Shown here in pieces: positions 1 through 5,783 of a DNA stretch of 5,783 nt; position 1 is the first letter of the stretch, and each line of letters opens with the position of its first letter. This DNA comes from an uncultured Eubacteriales bacterium (GTDB taxonomy: Bacteria; Bacillota; Clostridia; Christensenellales; Aristaeellaceae). The position numbers and the translations under genes are program-made. The stretch is from the NCBI GenBank assembly GCA_900548125.1, contig URJN01000146.1, positions 1 to 5,783 of the forward strand, written 5' to 3'. The notes below the pieces were generated by a model. That model was not told where the DNA came from. It did not search any database and saw only the letters and a list, made by a program, of their open reading frames with translations.

Positions 1-1
1 G

Positions 2-835
2 GAGCTGCGCGCTGCGATGCGCGCCCGCTATCACCTGGATAAACCGCTGGCTGAGCAGTATGCAATCTTTCTGCGCAATTTCATATCTTTTGATTTCGGT
101 GAATCCATCACGCTGTATCCGCGCCGCCCTGTCTTTGAAATCATGGCGGAAAAGATTCCGATGACGCTGGTGCTGAATATTTTCTCACTCATCATCACCA
201 TCCCCATCGGCATTGCCTGCGGCATCATCGCCGCACTCAAGAAGAATACGCTCGCGGACAACGCAATCTCTACGATGGTCGTTATCAACGTATCCGTGCC
301 GTCGTTCGTATTTGCGTCGCTGCTGCAATACTTCTTTGCGTATAAGCTGGGCTGGTTCCCGATTCTGCTGAACCTGAAGGCGGCGTTTATGTCCCCGGCA
401 CAGCTGTGGAGCATGGTTCTGCCGGTGCTTGCGCTGTCCTTCGGCGGCATAGCGACCATCGCCCGCTATATGCGCGCGGAGCTGTTTGAAGCTCTTGGCT
501 CGGAATACATGCTGCTTGCGCGTGCAAAGGGTCTGACGCAGATGCAGGCGACCGTTCGCCACGCGCTGCGCAACTCGTTCATCCCGCTGTGCAACATCAT
601 CGTTCCGATGTTCATGAACGTATTGGGCGGCTCGGTCGTCGTCGAGCGAATCTTCAATATTCCCGGTCTGGGCTCGCTGATGACCGGCTCAATCAGCACA
701 TCGGATTACTATCTGACGATCGCCATTCTCTTTGTCTACTCCCTCATCAATTTGGCTAGCGTCCTGTTGGTGGATCTGAGCTACGGCATTGTAGACCCGC
801 GTATCCGCATGGGAGGGGGAAAGACTCGTGAGTGA
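2..835 (+). CDS. oppB: OppB-type oligopeptide ABC transporter permease, 5' partial
   Basis: Membrane-spanning subunit of a peptide-importing ABC transporter, expected to pair with the OppC encoded next. The reading frame is open to the left edge. The codons before the internal ATG at 17 already read like family sequence (ELRAAMRARYHLDKPL), so that ATG is not the start. The first helix and roughly 50-60 residues are missing. Visible parts are the DFGES and PVFEIM segments before the second helix and five hydrophobic stretches near nt 161-238, 263-340, 412-471, 578-646 and 707-790. The cytoplasmic EAA coupling loop lies at nt 503-586 (EYMLLARAKGL, then RHALRNSFIP) and contacts an ATPase subunit. 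The end, GIVDPRIRMG, is typical of the family. The stop lies inside oppC. Family identity is very secure. The actual substrate (oligopeptide, dipeptide or another solute) cannot be read from a permease. Confidence 0.96.
   Translation, partial: ELRAAMRARYHLDKPLAEQYAIFLRNFISFDFGESITLYPRRPVFEIMAEKIPMTLVLNIFSLIITIPIGIACGIIAALKKNTLADNAISTMVVINVSVPSFVFASLLQYFFAYKLGWFPILLNLKAAFMSPAQLWSMVLPVLALSFGGIATIARYMRAELFEALGSEYMLLARAKGLTQMQATVRHALRNSFIPLCNIIVPMFMNVLGGSVVVERIFNIPGLGSLMTGSISTSDYYLTIAILFVYSLINLASVLLVDLSYGIVDPRIRMGGGKTRE
811..820 (+). promoter_or_regulatory. Shine-Dalgarno sequence for oppC
   Basis: The purine run GGGAGGGGGA sits within the last codons of oppB, 7 nt before the GTG at 828. It supports the GTG as the true oppC start. 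The next in-frame Met is about 60 codons downstream, beyond the first helix. Its position inside oppB suggests translational coupling of the two permease genes. Confidence 0.8.
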
Positions 836-1958
836 GATTAAGCGTAAACTGACGGCTGAGGATTTTACCTTCGTTCAGGTCGATGACAAAATCTACGACC
901 AGAAGTTTGAAGGCAAGCCCATCGGCTTCTTCAAGGATGCGTGGCTGCGCTTTAAGCAGAACAAGGCATCCGTTATCGCGGCGCTCATCATTCTGTTCAT
1001 CGTCCTGATGGCAATCTTCGCGCCGATGTGCGCAAAGTACAGCTATCGTGAGCAGCATACCGCCTTCGGCGTTCTGCCGCCGCGCATTCCGGGGCTGGAA
1101 AAGCTGGGCATTTGCGACGGCTCCACGGTGATTGAGATTCAGGCATCCAAGCTCGGCGAGTACGAGGAAAAGGGATGCGTGATGAAAGTTCTTGAAGAGT
1201 ATACTTGGACGTACCGCAACAAAGAAATCCCGATGCTTCGCGTGAAAATCAATCAGTATATCTACAAGGGTGCGGGCGACCATTACTTCTGGTTCGGCAC
1301 GGACAACATCGGGCGTGACCAGTGGGTTCGCCTGTGGCGCGGCACGCGCATTTCGCTGCTCATCGGTTTCTGCTCGGTGCTGATTAACTGTCTGATTGGC
1401 GTCGTTTACGGCTCCATTTCCGGCTATTACGGCGGGCGTGTCGATATGATTATGCAGCGCGTGACGGAGATTATCGGCGGCGTTCCGTTCCTGGTCATGG
1501 CGATTTTGTTCGTTCTGTTCCTGGGCGCGGGCGTATCGTCGTTTATCCTCGTTCTGGTTCTGACGGGCTGGATTGGCATGAGCCGCATGATTCGCGCGCA
1601 GTTCTACCGCTATAAGGATTACGAGTATGTTCTGGCTTCCCGTACGATGGGCGCAAAGGATAGGGTTCTGATTTTCCGCCACATTCTGCCTAACGCAATC
1701 GGACCGATTATCACGCAGGCGACGTTCGCCGTGCCTTCCGCGATTTTCTCGGAATCCTTCCTGTCTTACCTGGGTCTGGGCATTCAGGCTCCCGAACCGT
1801 CCATCGGCGTTCTGCTGGCGGAAGGACAGGGTTATCTGACGACCGACCCGCATTTGACCCTGTTCCCCGCGCTGGTAATCTCTGCGCTGATGCTGGCGTT
1901 TAACCTGTTTGGCAACGGACTGCGCGACGCATTCGACCCGCGTATGCGCGGACAATAA
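828..1958 (+). CDS. oppC: OppC-type oligopeptide ABC transporter permease with enlarged external loop
   Basis: Second pore-forming permease of the importer, 376 residues with a GTG start that overlaps oppB by 8 nt. A cytoplasmic N-terminal arm (1-45) precedes helix 1 (about 47-66). A large predicted extracellular region follows (about 68-152) and contains LPPRIPGLEKLG at 83-94. Then comes the family hallmark FGTDNIGRDQW (156-166) leading to RGTRISL (171-177), and further hydrophobic segments near 174-200, 217-250, 295-318 and 343-363. The EAA loop starts at E266 (EYVLASRTMGA, then FRHILPN at 283-289). The C-terminus is GLRDAFDPRMRGQ. Many OppC/DppC proteins have about 300 residues, and the extra length here lies in the N-terminal arm and first external loop, as in Ami/Opp systems of Bacillota. 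C96 and C117 lie in the external loop, but I have no evidence that they form a disulfide. Assignment is very secure; substrate is unknown. Confidence 0.97.
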   Translation: MSEIKRKLTAEDFTFVQVDDKIYDQKFEGKPIGFFKDAWLRFKQNKASVIAALIILFIVLMAIFAPMCAKYSYREQHTAFGVLPPRIPGLEKLGICDGSTVIEIQASKLGEYEEKGCVMKVLEEYTWTYRNKEIPMLRVKINQYIYKGAGDHYFWFGTDNIGRDQWVRLWRGTRISLLIGFCSVLINCLIGVVYGSISGYYGGRVDMIMQRVTEIIGGVPFLVMAILFVLFLGAGVSSFILVLVLTGWIGMSRMIRAQFYRYKDYEYVLASRTMGAKDRVLIFRHILPNAIGPIITQATFAVPSAIFSESFLSYLGLGIQAPEPSIGVLLAEGQGYLTTDPHLTLFPALVISALMLAFNLFGNGLRDAFDPRMRGQ

Positions 1959-1975
1959 GCTGTCTGTACGACGAA

Positions 1976-1984
1976 GAAAGAGGA
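1976..1984 (+). promoter_or_regulatory. Shine-Dalgarno sequence for the S9 peptidase gene
   Basis: GAAAGAGGA in the 34-nt gap after oppC places its GAGG core 9 nt before the ATG at 1993. This favours 1993 over the in-frame upstream ATG at 1909, which lies inside oppC. The extra N-terminus from 1909 would be a basic, non-conserved peptide produced by reading oppC and the purine-rich spacer in another frame. Confidence 0.78.
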
Positions 1985-1992
1985 AAAAGACA

Positions 1993-3789
1993 ATGGCTGA
2001 TATCAAAGCTTTTTATGAAGTATCTACGTCCGCGAACGGCGTGTTCATGAAGGACGGCAGCTTCTTGTTTCTCTCCAATAAGAGCGGCATGAATCAGGTT
2101 TGGCGCGGCAGAGTGGGCGAGGAGCCGGTTCAGGTGACGAATCTGCCCGACCGCGTTTGGAGCCTCAAGGCCGCGCCGAACGGCGAGGATGCGCTGCTGG
2201 CGATGGATCACGGCGGAGACGAGCAGGAGCAGATTTTCCTGCTTCGCAAAGGCGCGAGCGAGCCTGTGAACCTGACGAACAACCCCAAGGCGCGCAACCA
2301 GCTGGGCGGCATGACGCCGGACGGCAAGACGGTCGTCTTTGCGTCCAATGCACGCAGTGCCGCGCATTTCGACCTTTGCACCATCGACGTGGAAACCGGC
2401 AAGTGGACGACCGTGCTGGAGAATGAGGACAGCTACAACTGGCCTGCGAAGCTCTCGCCGAACGGACGCTATCTGCTCTACAACAAGCTCAAGGGCTTGA
2501 GCGACAACCATCTCTGGATGTTTGACCTTGAAACCGGCGAGGCGAAGGACGTCGGAACGCCCGGCGCATACGCCGCGTATAAAGCCCCGGCATTCCTGCA
2601 CGACAGCACCGGCTTCTATCTCTGCACCGATGAGGACGCGGAGTTCCAGTATCTGGCGTATTACGACATCGCTTCCGGAAAGATGACCAAGGTTTATGCG
2701 CCGGAATGGGATGTGGAAGCGCTTGCTCTCAGCCCGGATGACCGCTATCTGGCGATGTTCATCAATGAGGACGGCTATTCTACGCTGAAAATCTACGACC
2801 GCAAGCGCGATTTGTTCCTGAATATCCCGTCTGCGCCGAAGGGCGTCAGCGACTATTGGGGAATGTCTTGGGCACCGGAAGGATACAAGCTGCTGTTCAC
2901 GCTGACCAGCGGCACGATGCCCGAAAATCTCTGGCTGCTCGATCTGGATGCGCAGAGCGTTCAGCGCGTAACCACCTCCGCCATGGAAGGCATCGACCCG
3001 GATGAACTGGTGGACGCCGAGCTGTGCCACTATACGTCCTTTGACGGGCTGACCGTTCCGTACTGGTATTACAAAGCACCGGGCAAGCAGGAAGGCCCGC
3101 GTCCGGTTCTCATCGACATCCACGGCGGTCCGGAGGGGCAGGAGCGTCCGATGTTCGCGGCTCTGACGGAGTATCTGGTCAGTCAGGGCATGAACATCAT
3201 CGCGCCGAACGTCCGCGGCAGCGTGGGCTATGGCAAGACGTATACGCATCTGGACGATGTGGAGAAGCGTCTGGACAGCGTGCATGACATTGACGCGCTG
3301 GTCAAGCATCTGGTTGAAACCGGCATTGCGGACAAGGACAGGATTGCCGTCATGGGCGTCAGCTACGGCGGCTTCATGACCCTCTCCTGCGTGGCACGCT
3401 ATCCGGAACTCTGGGCAGCGGGCGTGGACGTGGTCGGCATGACCAACCTCGTGACCTTCCTCGAAAATACGAGCGAATATCGCCGCGCGCACCGCGAGAG
3501 CGAATACGGCACGCTGGCGCACGACCGCGAAACGCTCTACAATGTTTCCCCGATTGCCAAGGTGGGCGATATCAAGGCACCGCTGATGGTCATTCACGGC
3601 GCGAACGATCCGCGTGTTCCGGTGACGGAAGCGGATATGATCGTTGAAAATGTCAAATCCCGCGGTATCGAAGTGAGTTATCTGCGCTATGAGGACGAGG
3701 GACACGGACTCGCCAAGCGCAAGAATCAGCTGGACTGCTATCCTCAGGTGGTTGCGTTCCTGAAAAAGCATCTGCGCATGGAAGATTGA
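1993..3789 (+). CDS. S9-family serine peptidase (prolyl oligopeptidase / acylaminoacyl peptidase type)
   Basis: Predicted cytoplasmic serine peptidase of 598 residues, expected to cleave short peptides. The N-terminal part (about 1-340) has repeated TolB/PD40-like propeller blades: MTPDGKTVVFAS (107-118), LSPNGRYLLY (154-163), LSPDDRYLAMF (246-256) and WAPEGYKLLFT (293-303). In this family the propeller restricts access to the active site. The C-terminal alpha/beta-hydrolase domain (about 345-598) carries the oxyanion-hole motif HGGP (377-380), NVRGSVGYG (406-414), the nucleophile motif GVSYGGF with Ser457, Asp539 in ANDPRVP, and His571 in DEGHG. The triad is complete, so it should be active. 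There is no signal peptide or membrane helix. Bacterial S9C proteins are often somewhat longer (about 640-690). It sits 34 nt after oppC and 19 nt before oppD, implying co-expression with the importer and a role in processing imported peptides. Choosing between acylaminoacyl, dipeptidyl or oligopeptidase specificity is not possible from sequence alone. Confidence 0.95.
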   Translation: MADIKAFYEVSTSANGVFMKDGSFLFLSNKSGMNQVWRGRVGEEPVQVTNLPDRVWSLKAAPNGEDALLAMDHGGDEQEQIFLLRKGASEPVNLTNNPKARNQLGGMTPDGKTVVFASNARSAAHFDLCTIDVETGKWTTVLENEDSYNWPAKLSPNGRYLLYNKLKGLSDNHLWMFDLETGEAKDVGTPGAYAAYKAPAFLHDSTGFYLCTDEDAEFQYLAYYDIASGKMTKVYAPEWDVEALALSPDDRYLAMFINEDGYSTLKIYDRKRDLFLNIPSAPKGVSDYWGMSWAPEGYKLLFTLTSGTMPENLWLLDLDAQSVQRVTTSAMEGIDPDELVDAELCHYTSFDGLTVPYWYYKAPGKQEGPRPVLIDIHGGPEGQERPMFAALTEYLVSQGMNIIAPNVRGSVGYGKTYTHLDDVEKRLDSVHDIDALVKHLVETGIADKDRIAVMGVSYGGFMTLSCVARYPELWAAGVDVVGMTNLVTFLENTSEYRRAHRESEYGTLAHDRETLYNVSPIAKVGDIKAPLMVIHGANDPRVPVTEADMIVENVKSRGIEVSYLRYEDEGHGLAKRKNQLDCYPQVVAFLKKHLRMED

Positions 3790-3791
3790 TG

Positions 3792-3798
3792 AAAGGGG
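3792..3798 (+). promoter_or_regulatory. Shine-Dalgarno sequence for oppD
   Basis: AAAGGGG in the 19-nt gap after the peptidase stop lies 10 nt before the GTG at 3809. It fixes that GTG as the start. No ATG is available in frame nearby, and the next Met codon lies beyond the Walker A motif. Confidence 0.78.
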
Positions 3799-3808
3799 CG
3801 TCACCATA

Positions 3809-4870
3809 GTGAGAGAATATCAGAAAGGCGAGCGCATCCTTGAGGTGAAGGATCTTGAACTCGGATTCAATACCTACGCCGGTCAGGTGCAGGCACTTCG
3901 CGGTGTTGATTTTCACCTGAACAAGGGCGAAACGCTGGCGATTGTCGGCGAATCCGGTTCCGGAAAGTCCGTTACCATCAAAGCCGTTACCAAGCTGCTG
4001 GCGGCGAACGGCGTCATCAAAAACGGAAGCATTACCTATAAGGGACAGGACATCCTGCACATGAGCGACAAGGAATTTTCCGTGCTTCGCGGCAACGAGA
4101 TTTCCCTGATTTTTCAGGATCCGCTGTCCTCGCTCGATCCGGTCATGAAAATCGGCAAGCAGATTACGGAAACCCTGCGCATCAAGCTCAAGATGTCCAA
4201 GGAGCAGGCAAAGGCGCGCGCGCTGGAGCTGATGGCGGCTGTCGGTATTCCTGAGCCGGAAAAGAGATATAACGAATATCCCTTCCAGTTCTCCGGCGGC
4301 ATGCGTCAGCGCATCGTCATCGCCATCGCGCTGGCGTGCGATCCGGAGGTGCTGATTTGCGACGAGCCGACGACCGCGCTGGATGTGACGATTCAGAGCC
4401 AGATTCTTGAATTGATTGGCAAGATTCAGCGCGAAAAGAATCTGTCCGTCATCTTCATTACGCACGACCTCGGCGTTGTTGCCAACGTTGCGGATCGCGT
4501 CTGCGTGATGTACGCCGGCAAGATTATCGAAACCGGCACGGTTGAGGAAATCTTCTACGATCCGCGCCATCCGTATACATGGAGCCTGCTGACCAGCATG
4601 CCTTCGCTCGCAACGTCGTCGGAGGATAAGCTGACCGTCATCCCCGGTTCTCTGCCGAACATGATTCATCCGCCCAAGGGCGATGCGTTTGCGCCGCGCA
4701 ACCGCTATGCGATGAAGATTGACTTCGAGGAAGAACCGCCGATGTTTAAAATCAGCGACACGCATTACGCTGCCACCTGGCTGGAGCATCCCGACGCGCC
4801 GAAAATCGGCATTCCGGAACCGCTCAAGAGCCGTATCGCCGCGCAGCTTGCCAGGGAGGTCAACCCATGA
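3809..4870 (+). CDS. oppD: OppD/AmiE-type oligopeptide ABC transporter ATP-binding protein
   Basis: One of two ATPase subunits that power the importer, on the cytoplasmic face; 353 residues from a GTG start. All nucleotide-binding motifs are intact: Walker A GESGSGKS (47-54), Q-loop FQDP (Q103), ABC signature FSGGMRQR (161-168), Walker B VLICDEP with catalytic E186, D-loop ALDV, and switch H219 in ITHD. The C-terminal extension (about 250-353) is the Opp/Dpp-specific domain, with HPYTW (254-258) and IPGSLPNM (278-285). In the DppD-like branch this domain carries a conserved Cys cluster. Here the equivalent places read GDAF, APRNRYAM, KID and AATWL, with no cysteine. That pattern resembles, from memory, streptococcal AmiE-type proteins. 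The stop overlaps the oppF start by 4 nt. Assignment is very secure. Confidence 0.97.
   Translation: MREYQKGERILEVKDLELGFNTYAGQVQALRGVDFHLNKGETLAIVGESGSGKSVTIKAVTKLLAANGVIKNGSITYKGQDILHMSDKEFSVLRGNEISLIFQDPLSSLDPVMKIGKQITETLRIKLKMSKEQAKARALELMAAVGIPEPEKRYNEYPFQFSGGMRQRIVIAIALACDPEVLICDEPTTALDVTIQSQILELIGKIQREKNLSVIFITHDLGVVANVADRVCVMYAGKIIETGTVEEIFYDPRHPYTWSLLTSMPSLATSSEDKLTVIPGSLPNMIHPPKGDAFAPRNRYAMKIDFEEEPPMFKISDTHYAATWLEHPDAPKIGIPEPLKSRIAAQLAREVNP
4853..4860 (+). promoter_or_regulatory. Shine-Dalgarno sequence for oppF
   Basis: AGGGAGGT lies within the last codons of oppD, 6 nt before the ATG at 4867. It is a near-perfect match to the anti-SD and supports both the start and translational coupling through the ATGA stop/start overlap. 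Confidence 0.85.
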
Positions 4871-5783
4871 GCGAACACATTCTTGAGGTCAAAAACCTCT
4901 GCAAATACTTCTATTCGGGCAAGAACAAGCCGCCGATGAAGGCAGTGGACGACGTTTCCTTCTATATTGAGAAGGGCGAAACGGTCGGTCTGGTCGGTGA
5001 ATCCGGCTGCGGCAAGACGACGACCGGACGCACCATCATCCGCCTGTATCAGCCGACGAGCGGCGAAATCTGGTTTAACGGCAAGCGTATCGACGGAAAG
5101 CTGAACGCGGAAGAAACCCGTCAGGTGACCAGCAAGATGCAGATGGTTTTTCAGGATCCCGTGGCCAGCCTGAATCCGCGCATGACGGTCGAGGAGATTA
5201 TTTGCGAGGGCGTTAAAATCAACAAGCTGTATCCCGATAAGACCGAACGCCGCAATCAGGTTTATAAAATGCTCGATATGGTAGGTCTGACCCGTGAGCA
5301 TGCGACCCGCTATCCGCACGAGTTTTCCGGCGGACAGCGTCAGCGAATCTGCATTGCCCGCGCGCTGATTACACAGCCGGATCTGCTGATTGCCGATGAG
5401 CCGATTTCTGCGCTGGACGTATCCATTCAGGCGCAGATTCTGAACATCCTCAATGATCTGCGCAAGGAACTGGGGCTGACGATTCTGTTCATCGCGCATG
5501 ACCTGTCCGTGGTCAAGTATTTCTCCAACCGCGTTGCGGTCATGAACGCGGGACGTATTGTCGAAATGTCCTCGTCCGATGAAATCTATCGGGATCCGCA
5601 GCATGCGTATACCAAGTCGCTGCTTTCCGCTATCCCTGTTCCGGATCCGCTCGTGGAGAAAAAGCGTCAGCGTATCCATTATGACAAGGCAAGCGGCGTT
5701 TATCAGCCCGAAGACAATCCGCTTCTTCGCGAAATCAAGCCGGGGCATTTTGTGCTGATGAGCGACAATGAGTGGGCGGCTTA
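4867..5783 (+). CDS. oppF: OppF/AmiF-type oligopeptide ABC transporter ATP-binding protein, 3' end at or just past the window edge
   Basis: Second ATPase subunit, expected to form a heterodimer with OppD. It starts at the ATG of the ATGA overlap (MSEHILEVKNL), and 305 full codons are visible with no stop. Motifs in order: Walker A GESGCGKT (44-51), Q-loop VFQDP (Q96), signature FSGGQRQR (153-160), Walker B LLIADEP with catalytic E178, D-loop SALDVS, and switch H211 in IAHD. The tail has VPDPLVEKKRQRIHYD (258-273) and LREIKPGHFVL (287-297), which matches the OppF/AmiF end and not the Cys-rich DppF tail. The window ends on 'ta' after NEWAA. If the next base is A or G, the protein stops at 305 residues. 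If it is T or C, a Tyr follows and a few more residues are likely. Proteins of this type are about that length, so nearly all of the gene is present. Confidence 0.96.
   Translation, partial: MSEHILEVKNLCKYFYSGKNKPPMKAVDDVSFYIEKGETVGLVGESGCGKTTTGRTIIRLYQPTSGEIWFNGKRIDGKLNAEETRQVTSKMQMVFQDPVASLNPRMTVEEIICEGVKINKLYPDKTERRNQVYKMLDMVGLTREHATRYPHEFSGGQRQRICIARALITQPDLLIADEPISALDVSIQAQILNILNDLRKELGLTILFIAHDLSVVKYFSNRVAVMNAGRIVEMSSSDEIYRDPQHAYTKSLLSAIPVPDPLVEKKRQRIHYDKASGVYQPEDNPLLREIKPGHFVLMSDNEWAA

Noticed and set aside
17..19. ATG at 17 as the start of oppB.
   Set aside because: The frame is open to the edge and the residues before and after the Met form a continuous family motif (ELRAAMRARYHLDKPL). 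A start here would lack the first membrane helix.
1909..1992. Upstream in-frame ATG at 1909 as start of the S9 peptidase.
   Set aside because: It lies within oppC and has no good ribosome-binding site. The added residues (ending in a basic RRRKRKK run) are just oppC's end and the purine-rich Shine-Dalgarno region read through. The ATG at 1993 has a well-spaced GAGG.
1959..1992. Possible promoter or terminator in the oppC-peptidase gap.
   Set aside because: The 34 nt hold only a purine-rich Shine-Dalgarno region. There is no inverted repeat with a T-run and no room for -35/-10 boxes within the gap.
2100..2426. A 108-codon + strand frame inside the peptidase gene.
   Set aside because: It is a shadow frame rich in Arg, Gly and Ala, as expected from GC-rich out-of-frame reading, and overlaps propeller blades of the real protein.
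1900..3807. A 635-codon open frame on the - strand covering the whole peptidase gene, with similar long - strand frames opposite oppC (756-2006), oppD (3653-4789) and oppF (4765-5748).
   Set aside because: Each lies in the register where its codons are the exact reverse complements of the sense codons. Such frames stay open simply because the sense genes avoid TTA, CTA and TCA, a codon-usage effect. The translations are rich in Arg, His, Gln and Ala and match no family I recognise, while the sense strand has complete motifs.
5558..5758. A 66-codon + strand frame inside the 3' part of oppF.
   Set aside because: It is out of frame with oppF, lacks a convincing ribosome-binding site and overlaps conserved OppF coding sequence completely.

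Overview
The window looks like one piece of a single co-directional operon, all on the + strand, from a Gram-positive anaerobe. I read it as a fairly GC-rich member of the Clostridia (Christensenellales- or Oscillospirales-like). This rests on the protein style: an OppC with a long N-terminal arm and a large external loop, OppD/OppF of the streptococcal AmiE/AmiF type, GTG starts and strong purine-rich Shine-Dalgarno sequences. GC looks moderate to high by eye but was not computed. The taxonomic call is inference and is only moderately secure.

Layout from left to right: (1) the C-terminal ~85% of an OppB-type peptide ABC permease, cut by the left edge; (2) a complete OppC-type permease that overlaps it by 8 nt; (3) a complete 598-residue S9-family (prolyl oligopeptidase / acylaminoacyl peptidase) serine peptidase with a beta-propeller domain and an intact Ser-Asp-His triad; (4) a complete OppD-type ATPase; (5) an OppF-type ATPase that overlaps oppD by 4 nt (ATGA) and runs to the right edge. 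Gaps are 34 nt (oppC to peptidase) and 19 nt (peptidase to oppD). There is no room for internal promoters or terminators of ordinary size, and I see none. No gene-free stretch exceeds 34 nt.

Functionally, OppB and OppC would form the membrane pore and OppD and OppF the two ATP-hydrolysing subunits of an oligopeptide importer. The S9 peptidase has no signal peptide, so it would act in the cytoplasm, plausibly on the imported peptides. The substrate-binding lipoprotein (OppA) that such an importer needs is not in the window. It is probably just outside, or encoded elsewhere.

I do not see a previously undescribed system here. This is mostly an ordinary peptide-uptake operon. The points worth a second look are the peptidase inserted exactly between the two translationally coupled transporter gene pairs, the coordinated loss of all four Cys positions in the OppD C-terminal domain, and the enlarged extracellular domain of OppC.
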